Positions 50,601 to 62,356 are shown, counted from the first letter of the stretch. The stretch: DNA of 64,000 nt from Acidobacteriaceae bacterium (GCA_025350325.1 JANXYB010000109.1:1-64000); one strand, 5' to 3'. The notes: generated by a model not told the origin, from the sequence alone. A program made the numbers and translations.

Positions 50601-53311
50601 CTGCACTGAGCGCGCTCACCTGCAGCAACGCGTCATTCACTGGAGCGGGCACCGATGCCTGCACCGTGACGCTGACCGCACCCGCACCGACCGGGGGGTT
50701 GAGCATAGGCTTGTCGAGCAGCAATACAGCAGTTGCAGTGCCCTCTTCCGTTACAGTACCCGCTAATGCAATTAGCGCCGCATTCACCGCCACCGTATCA
50801 CGGGCCGCCACTGCGCAGGCAGTTACGCTTGCGGCCAGCACCACCAGCAATTCCGCCAGCTTTTCATTGCAGCTGAATGCCGCAACACCTTTACTTACCA
50901 TCAGTGCGACCGGCCTGGACTTTGGCAATGTGCAAGTGGACACATCTGTAACCAAGTCGCTTACATTGACTTCAACCGGCTCGGTGGCGGTCACGGTCAG
51001 CGCTGCATCCCTTACCGGCTCGGGATTCACGATGTCCGGCGCCACGTTCCCCTTGAACCTGAATCCCAACCAGACAGTATCGCTTTCACTACAGTTTGAT
51101 CCCGCCGCTGCGGGCAACGCGATGGGGCAGTTGACTTTCACCAGCAATTCTTCAACTAACGCCACTTCGGTCGTCAGCCTCACTGGTACGGGAACTTCAA
51201 CATCGACACTGAGTGGATACGCCTGCAGCAGCGCCTCCCTCTCAGGTGCAGCAACCGATGCTTGCACGGTGACGCTGAACAGCGCCGCGCCGGCCAGTGG
51301 TGTGGACGTAGTCCTCAACTCCAGCAACCCTGCGGTATCGCTGCCCGTAATCGTGACGGTGCCGGCCAACGCGCTCACCGCTACTGTCACTGCCACGATT
51401 TCACCTGTCAGTTCGGCGCAGTCGGTCACGCTCACTGCCACCGCGGGCAGCGTTTCAAAAACGTTCGCCTTGCAGTTAAATGCGTCTCAGATTGTTGCAA
51501 TTTATGTCGATGGCAAAGCTGGTTCCGATTCTTCCGCCGGAACATACGCTGTGCCGCTCAAGACCATCCAGGCTGCAGTGAACAAGGCGGACGCGAACAA
51601 TCAAAAATCCATCGCCACGACAATCATCGTTAATCCCGGCGTATATCGCGAGTACGTAAATGTCCCGAGAATCTCGCGTCAGACCGCGGCCACTCTTACG
51701 ATACAAGCAGCTGCAACAGGCACCGTTATCATTTCCGGCTCCAACGTTTTGAGCAACTGGACGCCGGAATCCGGCAATCCCTCAATCTATTCAAACCCTT
51801 GGCAATATAAGTTTGGCGCTTGCGCGCTTCCTTCTGGCTGGCCAGCCAATCTTGAGCCAATCACTCTGCGCACCGAAATGCTCTTCGTTGATCACGCCCC
51901 GCTCACCCAGGTCATGCACTCGTCTGACCTGCAACCAGGAACATTCTTCGTCGATGAAGCAAATTCCTCGATTCATGCATGGCCTGCGGCAGGCACGGAT
52001 ATGCAGACTGCCCTTGTTGAGGCTGCCGTTCGGCCTAACACTCTCAATGTTTCAGGTCGCACAAATGTGACCTTGCGCGGCCTTGTCCTGCAACATGCGA
52101 ACACCTGCATCAACCGCAGCGGAGCCAATATAATGAGCAGCTCCAATGTGCTCATTGATCAGGTGCAGGCACTCTGGAACAGCTGGGGTGGCCTGGGGGT
52201 TTCTTCCTCGACCGCCGTCACCGTGCAAAACTCGATTGCCAATTACAACGGCGGCGTCGGCTTCCTCGCCAATCAGGATCAGAATGCTCTCTACAACTTT
52301 AATGAGACCGACTACAACAACTGGCGCGGAGCACAAGGAGCCTTCTACGAGTGGGCGATGGGTGGCACGAAACTGTTTGCTATGCGCGACACCACCGTAC
52401 AAAACCACTTCTCCTATAACAACCAGGGAGAAGGCCTATGGTTTGACACCGACAATAAAAACATTACTGTCGATAATGCCACCCTGGTCGGGAATGTAAC
52501 GGCTGGCCTCCAGATCGAAAGAAATGAAGGGCCACTCACTCTCCAGAATAGTCACCTCTGCTCGAGCGGCGTCGGCGTCAATGTACTCACCAGCGAAAAA
52601 GTGACCATCAAGAATAATTCTTTCTATAACAACGGTGGCACCAACAAATACCAGGCGCAGATTTACCTTGCGGGACAGGCCGGTGGAATCAACATCACCG
52701 ACTGGCAGACAGGCCAGGTGTACAACCTGTTCACTACCGGCTTGGTGATGACTGGGAATACGCTGCAGGACGGCGCAGTCGGACAGAATCTTTTTGGAAC
52801 CTATTTGGCCGGCACCGACTGGTCCGAATTTGCAACTACACTCAATGCGAGCAACAACAAGTGGTATGACTCGTCGAGCTCAACACCGTTCAAGATACTC
52901 AACGGCAAGCTCGTAAATCTTGCCGGTTGGCAAAGTGCTACTGGCACAGACTACACATCCGTGTGGGCAGCTACCTCAGCCTCCCCGGCAAGTGCCTGCG
53001 CTGTGCCCACCCCGTCGTATGCCGACTTTCACGTAGATGTCGACAAGGGGAGTTACACCATGTCCTCAGGGCAGGCGGTAGCCACAATCCACGTGGATTC
53101 GTTTAACTATGGAAATGTCACTTTGCACGCTACGGGAATGCCGGCGGGTGTCACTGCATCGATCAGCCAGCCAAATCTGGTGGGCGGCTTGGTGAAACTT
53201 ACGCTCTCAGCAAACGCCAGCGCAACTGCGCAGACCCTGCCGATCACGCTATGGGCCGCCAGCAGCGACCGTGTGCATAGCGTAACGTTCAGGTTGGCCG
53301 TGGCTCCGTAG
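47666..53311 (+). CDS. Giant repeat lipoprotein with C-terminal beta-helix
   Basis: An 1881-aa surface protein. The signal peptide ends in lipobox LVFSGC (Cys37), so it is lipid-anchored. From about residue 40, a choice-of-anchor D/ASH-like module (FGAVEIGQSASSNITL) is followed by six tandem units of about 201 residues, each an Ig-like half with Cys and TDACTVTL and an ASH-like half ending SLSGTGT. The last third (from about 1275) is a right-handed parallel beta-helix like pectate lyase/NosD proteins: YVDGKAGSDSSAGTYAVPLKT, VTLRGLVLQHANTC, NALYNFNETDYNNWRG. A final beta domain follows. It may bind or cut polysaccharide; no catalytic set was confirmed. ATG 47666 has GAGG upstream; GTG 47546 is rejected. 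Confidence 0.85.
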   Translation: MHTFVFRTLLNQGPKAFNHRCTGLFASLVLSLVFSGCGGTRVNTTIGGAVTPSSNAVAFGAVEIGQSASSNITLANQSAGPVEISKLDLSGNFFSFSENSNLPITLGAGSTLSLNVKFVPTAEGTSTGSVSIASNSPTSPQTLISLTGTGTIKNLASVSSLSCSSVSVAGPATDACTITLSTNAPYSGFPVNLSSSDAAVSVPPTVTVLANNSTGTFTATVSATGTARPATLTASAAGISKTFGLQLVAANSPILSFAPDLAFGNVVVNTPTTKSFLVTSAGTVPVTISRASATGSGFSFSAATLTSTAFSMAGATFPMTLRPGQSASVTVQFDPTAAGSVTGKLAIATDSSISPNAIVSLSGTGVTSDNPNNTGVSALSCDHASLTGSGTDACTVTLTSNAPSGGLVVNMSSNGSEVTVPLTVTVPEKASSIGFIANAAAVTANKSITLTASADKTSKTFSLELNATTPVLSLSSTSLAFGSTTVNAPATKGLTLTSTGNASVTISAATLSGTGFTMSGATFPITLSPNQSAELTVKFDPVTAGATTGQVTVISNSHVNPTMNVGLSGTGTTPNTAALNDLTCANTSLTGAGTDSCTVTLSAPAPSTGMNVHLSSSNAVIALPANVVIPANASSIGFTVNVAQVNTPQSVMLTATAGSAAKTLALQLNAVSPTITISTNSLAFGSVALNTAATKTVIVSSTGNGPLTINSANATGTGFTVSGASFPVTLTPNQAVELTVQFVPAGSGVATGMLIINSNSATSPTSTVGLSGTGTINTALTALACTTSTFTATGTDACTVTLTAPASTGGFNVRLSSSNAAVNVPSSVTVPANANSAGFSATVSSVATAQTANITASAGSNSQVLALQLNAATPALTVTSSSVAFGNIAVNASTNKSVTLTSTGTVPVTLNSASISGAGFTVSGATFPLTLNPSQAVSLTIQFAPTVSGSATGSLLINSNSSTGPTAAVALSGTGTITAALSALTCSNASFTGAGTDACTVTLTAPAPTGGLSIGLSSSNTAVAVPSSVTVPANAISAAFTATVSRAATAQAVTLAASTTSNSASFSLQLNAATPLLTISATGLDFGNVQVDTSVTKSLTLTSTGSVAVTVSAASLTGSGFTMSGATFPLNLNPNQTVSLSLQFDPAAAGNAMGQLTFTSNSSTNATSVVSLTGTGTSTSTLSGYACSSASLSGAATDACTVTLNSAAPASGVDVVLNSSNPAVSLPVIVTVPANALTATVTATISPVSSAQSVTLTATAGSVSKTFALQLNASQIVAIYVDGKAGSDSSAGTYAVPLKTIQAAVNKADANNQKSIATTIIVNPGVYREYVNVPRISRQTAATLTIQAAATGTVIISGSNVLSNWTPESGNPSIYSNPWQYKFGACALPSGWPANLEPITLRTEMLFVDHAPLTQVMHSSDLQPGTFFVDEANSSIHAWPAAGTDMQTALVEAAVRPNTLNVSGRTNVTLRGLVLQHANTCINRSGANIMSSSNVLIDQVQALWNSWGGLGVSSSTAVTVQNSIANYNGGVGFLANQDQNALYNFNETDYNNWRGAQGAFYEWAMGGTKLFAMRDTTVQNHFSYNNQGEGLWFDTDNKNITVDNATLVGNVTAGLQIERNEGPLTLQNSHLCSSGVGVNVLTSEKVTIKNNSFYNNGGTNKYQAQIYLAGQAGGINITDWQTGQVYNLFTTGLVMTGNTLQDGAVGQNLFGTYLAGTDWSEFATTLNASNNKWYDSSSSTPFKILNGKLVNLAGWQSATGTDYTSVWAATSASPASACAVPTPSYADFHVDVDKGSYTMSSGQAVATIHVDSFNYGNVTLHATGMPAGVTASISQPNLVGGLVKLTLSANASATAQTLPITLWAASSDRVHSVTFRLAVAP
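48130..51490 (+). repeat. Six tandem ~603-bp coding repeats
   Basis: The TDACTVTL-type motif starts at 48182, 48836, 49445, 50048, 50651 and 51254. Spacing is 654, 609, 603, 603 and 603 bases, so the last four copies are exactly 201 codons apart. The copies diverge in sequence but keep phase. This suggests expansion by unequal recombination, with older copies at the start. Confidence 0.85.
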
Positions 53312-53374
53312 ATCGCGGTGCAGCCTTCCCAGTTCTCACTCGTAATGAATGATCTGTCTTTCATTGAGCCGTCA

Positions 53375-53394
53375 GGCCAGCTTTTAGGCTGGTC
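53375..53394 (+). terminator. Weak hairpin after the giant lipoprotein gene
   Basis: GGCCAGC / GCTGGTC (one G.T pair) with a TTTTAG loop, 64 bases past the stop; no T run follows. Confidence 0.4.
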
Positions 53395-53609
53395 TGAACA
53401 GCCCACTCCCGTATTTTTAAAAATAGGCTTGAGACTGAATCTAACTTAAACTTGCTAGGGTGCTTCTTCCTCTACCTCAATTCTGTTCACGCTACTGTAA
53501 AAGAAGGTCTCGTGTTTGATGCATTGAAACGGCGCGCGTATTCTCGGCGTATTCCGAGTTTCCTGGCGACCACCACTTTTCGCCGCATCTAATAGTTAGT
53601 TTGGCTCAC

Positions 53610-54341
53610 ATGATTAGCACTTCAACAAGAACGATTTCGCCCGCCGAGTCGAGAACTCCTCCACCACCGTTGCTATCGATAGAGCGCGTCGTCAAGGATT
53701 ACCAGACTGACGGCGAAGTCGTGCGCGCTCTCAATGACGTTTCGATTCAGATTGAGCCGGGCAAGTTCGTCTCGCTCGTCGGGCGTAGCGGATGCGGAAA
53801 ATCAACTCTGCTGAATCTTGCCGGCGCTCTCGATTTCCCTACCAACGGACACATACTGCTTGATGGCGTTGCCACCGACAGTCTCGACGAGAAGGGACTT
53901 ACTCAACTGCGCCGGGAAAAAGTTGGCTTCATCTTCCAGTCGTTTCAATTGCTTCACACCCTCAGCGCCGTCGAAAATGTCGAACTCCCCTTGCTCCTCG
54001 CAGGGCATCGTGACCCACGACCTCGTGCGATGGAGCGATTGACATCCGTTGGTCTCGCTGAACTGGCTCACCGCATGCCTCATCAGCTTTCCGGCGGTCA
54101 GATGCAGCGCGTTGCGATCGCTCGTGCCTTGGTGCACAGGCCGCTCATCGTGCTCGCCGACGAGCCCACCGGCAACCTCGACTCATCGACCGGCACATCC
54201 ATCCTCGAGCTACTGCGGCGGCTCTGCACCGAGCAAAGTACCACAATATTGATGGCAACCCACAGTATAGAATCGGCAGCCTTCGTCGACTTTATGGTTC
54301 AGATGCGCGATGGCTGCATCGAGCAGATCGTGCAGTCCTGA
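53610..54341 (+). CDS. ABC transporter ATP-binding protein (LolD/AttE-like)
   Basis: A 243-aa ATPase. Walker A VGRSGCGKSTLLNLAGALD, Q-loop FIFQSFQLLHTLSAVENVELP, signature LSGGQMQRVAIARALV, Walker B LIVLADEPTGNLDSS, H-loop ATHSIES. Same class as LolD/MacB ATPases. ATG 53610 is taken as the start; a TTG three codons earlier is possible. The next gene (permease) starts two bases after its stop, so it is one operon with the permease and the lipocalin-like gene. The stretch 53312-53609 before it holds nothing beyond the hairpin above. Confidence 0.93.
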   Translation: MISTSTRTISPAESRTPPPPLLSIERVVKDYQTDGEVVRALNDVSIQIEPGKFVSLVGRSGCGKSTLLNLAGALDFPTNGHILLDGVATDSLDEKGLTQLRREKVGFIFQSFQLLHTLSAVENVELPLLLAGHRDPRPRAMERLTSVGLAELAHRMPHQLSGGQMQRVAIARALVHRPLIVLADEPTGNLDSSTGTSILELLRRLCTEQSTTILMATHSIESAAFVDFMVQMRDGCIEQIVQS

Positions 54342-54342
54342 C

Positions 54343-56877
54343 ATGCCGTATTCCCTGCTCTTCTATCGCCTCATCGTGCGGCCAGTGTTTCGCGAACGAG
54401 CGCGATCGCTACTCGTAATTCTCGCGGTCGCGCTAGGCGTTTCCATTGTGCTTGCCATTGACCTTGCGGGTAACGCGGCGGTCGGCTCTTTTCGTTCATC
54501 AATGGAATCGCTCACCGGAGATAACGATCTCGAGGTCACGGCAGCCGGCGGAGTTCCCGATAAAATCGTGGGACAGCTGGCTACGCTCACCTATCCGCTT
54601 CGCATCAGCCCGCGCATTGAGGACCACGCGACCATCGCTGCAACGGGTGAGACAGTGCCCCTCATTGGCATCGACATTATCGCTGAAGCAAACAACGTCA
54701 GCACCCAACAAATCGAACCGCTGAATGACGAAGGTTTAAAACACCTCACCGATCCCGATGCCGTCTTCACCACGCGCGCAATGGGCAAGTCTCCGGGCGC
54801 AAAAATATCACTGCTCATCAACGATCAGACCCACGAATACACCGTTCGCGGTCTTGTCCCCGGCTCATCGCAATTCAGCGGAAATATTGTCGTGATGGAC
54901 ATCGACGCTGCTCAACAAGCTACCGATAAGAAAGGCCGGGTAGACCGGATACTGCTGAAACTTCCCGGTCAGCCCGGCCTCGACAACTGGCAACAACGAT
55001 TGCGATCCGCATTGCCGCCGGGTCTCGCACTCAATCCTCAAGGCAGCCAGACCGCGGCAAATCGCCGCATGCTCGCAGCCTTTCGCGGGAACCTGACGAT
55101 TCTGAGCTACATCGCACTCCTCGTTGGAGCATTTCTTATCTACAACACCATCTCGGTTTCAGTAGTGCGAAGACGTACGGACATCGGCACCGTGCGCGCA
55201 CTTGGCGCCAGCCGGAACGCCGTACTCATCGCATTTTTAGCAGAGGCCGCTGTGTTCGGCTTGCTTGGTGCAGCCATCGCAATTCCTCTCGGACGCGTGC
55301 TGGCAATAGGTGCTGTGCGTCTACTTGCAACCACGGTGGATGCGCTCTACGTATCGAGTCGGCCCGGCTCCCTTGCTCTCTCCACCGGTTCGATACTGAT
55401 AGCTTTTGTCGTCGGCATGGGCGTCGCAGTAGTCTCCGCACTCTCACCGGCGCGAGAAGCATCGATGGTGCCACCCACGCAAGCCATGGGCCGCGGGCAA
55501 CGCGAATACGCTATCCGAATTGACCGCAAGCGCGACGCGCTCATTGGATTGTCTCTTGCATTTGCCGGAGGCCTGGCAGCATTGGCGCCAGCCATCGGCG
55601 GCAGACCGCTTTTCGGATACTTGTCTGCGATATTGCTCATCGCCGCATCGGCATTGAGTATTCCCGCTTTGGTCTATTGGTGTACGTCTGTCGCATCTTC
55701 GGTGTTGCAAAAAATTATGGGAGTTGAGGCCATGCTAGCGTCCCGCAGTCTCGCCGCCTCTCTTCGCCGCACATCAGTGCTCGTCGGTGCCTTATCCACC
55801 GCAATCGCGATGATGACTTCGGTCGGCATCATGGTCGGCAGTTTTCGCCAGACCGTCATCTCGTGGATGGAAAGCGAACTTCCCGCAGACCTTTACTTGC
55901 GCCCGGCTGGAGATCCGTCGGCCGATCGGCATCCGACGATTTCACCTGCCTTCACCGAGCGTATTGCCAAGGTGCCCGGGGTCGAGGGCATCAGTCGCTT
56001 TCGCGCTTACGAAATTCAATATCAGGGATTACCCGCAACCCTGGCATCGGCCGATACCAATCTGCCGCGTCATCGTGAACCTTCGAGTTTCTTATCCGGT
56101 CGCCCTGCGGCAGACGTGCTGCAACAACTCACTGCCGGTGATGCCGCCATCGTGAGCGAGCCTTTCACTAACAAGCACCACGTAAAAGCGGGAGACATAG
56201 TCACTTTGCCGCTCGGCGAGAAACTGGTCTCCTTTCGCATTGTCGATGTCTTCTTCGACTACGGCAACGAACGTGGCTTCGTTATTCTGGACCGTTCCAC
56301 GATGCTGCGTTATCTTCCCGATCCAGCGGCTTCGAACCTGGCCGTCTATCTGCGTCCAGGGGCCGATCTTGAATTCACGCGCGAACTGATAAAGCGCGCC
56401 GCGGTAAACAGTCAAGTATTGATTTTTTCAAACCGCGATCTTCGACGTGAAGCGATCCGCATCTTCGATCAGACGTTCGCAATCACCTACGCTTTAGAAG
56501 CGATCGCCGTCATCGTTGCCGTGATGGGCATTGGTGGAGCTCTCATGTCGATCGTCATTGACAGGCGGCGTGAGTTTGGATTGCTGCGCATCCTCGGCGC
56601 GACAACTGCGCAGATCAGAAAATTGATTCTCATCGAGGCAGCCCTGATTGGCATACTCGCAAATATTGCTGGCCTGGCCTTGGGATTTCTACTTTCGCTG
56701 GTGCTCATTTTTGTGATCAATAAGCAGTCGTTTGGTTGGACTATCCAGTTTCACTGGCCGGTCTCGGTGTTACTGTTCGCGCTCAGCGTCGTGTACGTGG
56801 CCACAGTGCTAGCCGGCATTTATCCGGCGCGCATCGCTCAACGTCTAAACCCTATCGAGGTTGTGCATGAGGACTAG
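54343..56877 (+). CDS. Large FtsX-like ABC permease (AttF/G-like)
   Basis: An 844-aa inner membrane protein of duplicated MacB/FtsX type. Helix about 15-40 (SLLVILAVALGVSIVLAIDLA) is followed by a periplasmic domain (45-250) and TM helices near 255-280, 300-325, 360-385, and a further hydrophobic block at 410-460. A second half has another TM helix near 480-505, a second periplasmic domain (515-710) and three TM helices at 715-740, 770-795 and 815-835, ending YPARIAQRLNPIEVVHED. This double arrangement is that of the AttF/AttG-type permease fused in one chain, as in YbbP-like proteins. It overlaps the next gene by 11 bases. Confidence 0.9.
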   Translation: MPYSLLFYRLIVRPVFRERARSLLVILAVALGVSIVLAIDLAGNAAVGSFRSSMESLTGDNDLEVTAAGGVPDKIVGQLATLTYPLRISPRIEDHATIAATGETVPLIGIDIIAEANNVSTQQIEPLNDEGLKHLTDPDAVFTTRAMGKSPGAKISLLINDQTHEYTVRGLVPGSSQFSGNIVVMDIDAAQQATDKKGRVDRILLKLPGQPGLDNWQQRLRSALPPGLALNPQGSQTAANRRMLAAFRGNLTILSYIALLVGAFLIYNTISVSVVRRRTDIGTVRALGASRNAVLIAFLAEAAVFGLLGAAIAIPLGRVLAIGAVRLLATTVDALYVSSRPGSLALSTGSILIAFVVGMGVAVVSALSPAREASMVPPTQAMGRGQREYAIRIDRKRDALIGLSLAFAGGLAALAPAIGGRPLFGYLSAILLIAASALSIPALVYWCTSVASSVLQKIMGVEAMLASRSLAASLRRTSVLVGALSTAIAMMTSVGIMVGSFRQTVISWMESELPADLYLRPAGDPSADRHPTISPAFTERIAKVPGVEGISRFRAYEIQYQGLPATLASADTNLPRHREPSSFLSGRPAADVLQQLTAGDAAIVSEPFTNKHHVKAGDIVTLPLGEKLVSFRIVDVFFDYGNERGFVILDRSTMLRYLPDPAASNLAVYLRPGADLEFTRELIKRAAVNSQVLIFSNRDLRREAIRIFDQTFAITYALEAIAVIVAVMGIGGALMSIVIDRRREFGLLRILGATTAQIRKLILIEAALIGILANIAGLALGFLLSLVLIFVINKQSFGWTIQFHWPVSVLLFALSVVYVATVLAGIYPARIAQRLNPIEVVHED

Positions 56878-57964
56878 GTTCATCGTCCTTCTGCTTATAT
56901 TGCTCGCGCCCGGCGCCTACACCCAGGATTACAAGCAGGCCCTGCCCGGCTATCAATATCAATTCCCTCGCGACCATTTCAATCATCCCGACTATCAGAC
57001 TGAATGGTGGTACTACACTGGGAACTTGAAATCCGCCGACGGTCACCGCTTCGGATTCGAACTCACATTCTTTCGTCAAGGAGTTTCGCGCGATTCAAAT
57101 GACGCAACCTGGCACGTGCATGATATCTACATGGCGCATCTCGCGCTGAGCGACATCAGCGGACGTCGTTTCTACCACGACGAACGCATCAATCGCGCCG
57201 GCCCTGGGATCGCGAGCCTAGATGCAGCATCCGGTGCAGTTTGGAACGGCAATTGGCGTGCTCTGCTAGGCGATCAGCATCAATCTCTTCGTGCGGCAGA
57301 GGAACGGTTCGGCATCCAACTAGAGCTGGCCTCGACCAAGCCACCAGTCATTCACGGACGCAACGGGGTAAGCCAGAAATCCGCAGGAGTCGGGCATGCC
57401 TCTCACTACATCTCTTTCACGAGACTGCTTACGTCAGGCGAGGTCTCTCTCAACGGTACACGGTACAAAGTTGAAGGTACATCGTGGATGGACCATGAAT
57501 TTTTCACTGAATCCCTCGGCACAAACGAGACGGGATGGGATTGGTTAAGCCTGCAATTCGACGACAACACTGAAGTCATGCTCTATCGCCTGCGACATAA
57601 AGATGGCAGCGTCGATCCTTATTCATCGGGTACGTATGTAGACGTGCAAGGCAAGAGCGTCTTGCTTTCGGCGAAGGACTTCACCATGACTCCCACAGGA
57701 GAGACTTGGACGAGTGAGGAGAGCCACGGCAAATATCCGGTGCAATGGCGAGTGACGATACCTGGCCTTTCGTTGCAGGCAGACATTTCCACGCCGCTCG
57801 CAAATCAGGAGCTCGCCAGCCGGATTGGCCCAACCTATTGGGAGGGCGCGATCGACATATCCGGCCAGCATGCGGGCAAAAGCCTGCGCGGCGTTGGCTA
57901 TCTTGAGATGACCGGCTACGGCGGTTCGCATTCCTGGGGTGCAAATCGATCAAACAACCATTAG
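56867..57964 (+). CDS. AttH/CrtC-like lipocalin-family protein
   Basis: A 365-aa exported protein (signal peptide RFIVLLLILLAPGAYT). The family signature is strong: FPRDHFNHPDYQTEWWYYTGNL, GFELTFFRQGV, HYISFTRLLTSGEV, VEGTSWMDHEF, and DWLSLQFDDNTEVMLYRLR. These belong to the AttH/CrtC (carotenoid 1,2-hydratase-like, PF07143) group with two lipocalin-like barrels. In Agrobacterium the AttEFGH set has an ATPase, permeases and this protein, so here it is the substrate-binding or carrier partner of the ABC system (inference). Starts at ATG 56867 inside the end of the permease gene. Confidence 0.9.
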   Translation: MRTRFIVLLLILLAPGAYTQDYKQALPGYQYQFPRDHFNHPDYQTEWWYYTGNLKSADGHRFGFELTFFRQGVSRDSNDATWHVHDIYMAHLALSDISGRRFYHDERINRAGPGIASLDAASGAVWNGNWRALLGDQHQSLRAAEERFGIQLELASTKPPVIHGRNGVSQKSAGVGHASHYISFTRLLTSGEVSLNGTRYKVEGTSWMDHEFFTESLGTNETGWDWLSLQFDDNTEVMLYRLRHKDGSVDPYSSGTYVDVQGKSVLLSAKDFTMTPTGETWTSEESHGKYPVQWRVTIPGLSLQADISTPLANQELASRIGPTYWEGAIDISGQHAGKSLRGVGYLEMTGYGGSHSWGANRSNNH

Positions 57965-58152
57965 GTGCATAGCCGCTTTCGCATAATCTGCGCGATATCA
58001 GCACCACTTAATTTTTGGGTAATAACTGCGGCAAGGTATCTCCACATATGCGTTCGTAGGTCCGAAGATCGCAATTCGGCAGTTCCAATTATTCCCACGC
58101 TGAGCAACGAGCACATCTCTCGCGTCCGTTGGAGTTGCGAATCAAAAGCGAT

Positions 58153-58193
58153 GGTCGCGGATTTGAGAATCTAATCTCGTAGTCCGCGACCAG
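58153..58193 (+). terminator. Terminator after the AttH-like operon
   Basis: TGGTCGCGGA (58153-58162) and TCCGCGACCA (58184-58193) form a perfect 10-base stem with an inner GAGA/TCTC pair, followed by GTTTTG. It lies between this operon and the convergent lipoprotein gene. The rest of 57965-58152 holds nothing identifiable. Confidence 0.75.
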
Positions 58194-58218
58194 TTTTGTT
58201 GAGAACCGTCAGGTGAGG

Positions 58219-59040
58219 TTAGCGCTCTTCGAGCGCCGGCTCTTTCTGCGAACGCTCAGTGATGTGCACCGAGTGATCGAGTTTGAAGCTAAGCACCGTC
58301 TCAGCAGGTAGCATAATCGGTTTGTTACCGGTGAATGCGGTGCCGGCCGTGCCTGCACCTCCGCCGGCAAGTGCGCCGATTGCGGCACCCTTGCCACCGC
58401 CAGCCAACCCGCCGATGAGAGCGCCTAAGCCCGCACCTCCGCCGATGAATTCAGCGCTGCGTTTGCCCTTGCCATTTTCTGCGTGATCGATGGAGCTGGT
58501 CTCAACCGGATAGCTGCCCCACTTGGTACGCACCCGATCCAGACGTAGCGAGAGCAGTGCGCCACCTTTGAATCGGCCCAGAGCCTTCGCATCGACCACG
58601 GTTCCTTGCGCACGCGCGCCGCGAGCGATGACCGTCTTGCCGCGCAGCATCACATCATCCGCAATCGTCGCGCTGAATGATTCACCCGACTGCGAGATGT
58701 TCGAACCGAGATCGGTGTCGAGCCGAACTCGCAGTTGCGTTCCTGTTGGCAGCACGACAACTTCGGGTGGCAGCGGCGCACGCGGGACAGATGCAGCTGA
58801 TGCGACCGGCGGACCGCTGCGCGCCCCCGTCGGCGCGCCTGTAGTGCCAGCGGCAGTTGTGGCGTTAGGAGCAGGCGCAGTGCTCGGCATGTCTTGAGAA
58901 GCTGGCTGACCTGTCGCAGGCTGCTGCGGGTTTTGCGCAGCCGGCGTGCTTTGACTCGTCGCGGGCCCGGAATTCGACTTGCAACCGCCTAGCGAAAGCG
59001 TAGACGCGAGTAGAAGAAACACAAAGGGACGAGATTGCAT
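58219..59040 (-). CDS. Glycine-zipper lipoprotein
   Basis: A 273-aa lipoprotein (lipobox LSLGGC, Cys20) with a long Thr/Pro/Ala/Gly linker, a small folded domain about 95-195 (VLPTGTQLRVRLDTDLGSN, SFSATIADDVMLRGKTVIARG, GALLSLRLDRVR), then a glycine-zipper segment (GGGAGLGALIGGLAGGGKGA) and a short beta tail (LPAETVLSFKLDHSV). Glycine zippers form membrane-inserted helices in outer membrane proteins (SlyB-like). Function unknown. Confidence 0.8.
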   Translation of the reverse strand: MQSRPFVFLLLASTLSLGGCKSNSGPATSQSTPAAQNPQQPATGQPASQDMPSTAPAPNATTAAGTTGAPTGARSGPPVASAASVPRAPLPPEVVVLPTGTQLRVRLDTDLGSNISQSGESFSATIADDVMLRGKTVIARGARAQGTVVDAKALGRFKGGALLSLRLDRVRTKWGSYPVETSSIDHAENGKGKRSAEFIGGGAGLGALIGGLAGGGKGAAIGALAGGGAGTAGTAFTGNKPIMLPAETVLSFKLDHSVHITERSQKEPALEER

Positions 59041-59096
59041 TGCTCACTCCTTCACAAATACAAACACTCTCGAAATACTGCAATGATCGCAGGAAA

Positions 59097-59134
59097 ATCT
59101 TCCCGCGGTAGTGATGCTACTACCGCGGGAAGAT
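59097..59134 (-). terminator. Strong terminator of gyrB
   Basis: A perfect 16-base inverted repeat (ATCTTCCCGCGGTAGT / ACTACCGCGGGAAGAT) with a 6-base loop; on the minus strand it is followed by TTTTCC. It starts 10 bases past the gyrB stop. Confidence 0.88.
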
Positions 59135-59144
59135 GGGAGGTGAA

Positions 59145-62104
<2,960 letters not shown>

Positions 62105-62275
62105 ATGAAATTGACTATTCGCGTTATGATTCTCTCGATTTTAGTCGCCGGCGCTGCTGCAGCTTCTGTTTCCTCAACTCCTTCTCACTTCGTTGCCAGC
62201 CACCTCTCCGCTACTTCCGGCCTTCCTGTGCCCGGATGCGGACCAGGCATGGGTTGTTCAACAACAGGCCGATAA
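62105..62275 (+). CDS. Small secreted peptide, 56 aa
   Basis: A short gene not easily seen by length. The peptide has an n-region KLTIR, a hydrophobic core (VMILSILVAGAAAASV), a Ser/His-rich mature part and the tail VPGCGPGMGCSTTGR with two Cys six apart. AAGGGG precedes ATG 62105. The signal sequence, ribosome binding site and ordered C terminus argue for a real gene; function unknown, possibly a secreted or signalling peptide. Confidence 0.6.
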   Translation: MKLTIRVMILSILVAGAAAASVSSTPSHFVASHLSATSGLPVPGCGPGMGCSTTGR

Positions 62276-62326
62276 TCGTCTTTCGCCTGTAGCACAAAAG
62301 TGTCACAGGGGAGTTGCGACTTTTAA

Positions 62327-62356
62327 TTGAAATCTATCGGTCTGTGGGGCTATCCT
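62327..62356 (+). promoter_or_regulatory. Putative sigma-70 promoter for the membrane protein gene
   Basis: TTGAAA at 62327-62332, 18-base spacer, TATCCT at 62351-62356, about 30 bases before the start codon. Confidence 0.45.

Noticed and set aside
48130-51490. Possible CRISPR or satellite DNA because of regular spacing
   Set aside because: The 603-base period is a coding protein repeat in one open frame with diverged copies, not short direct repeats with spacers.
57965-58174. 69-codon frame after the AttH-like gene
   Set aside because: Overlaps a strong terminator and has random-looking composition.
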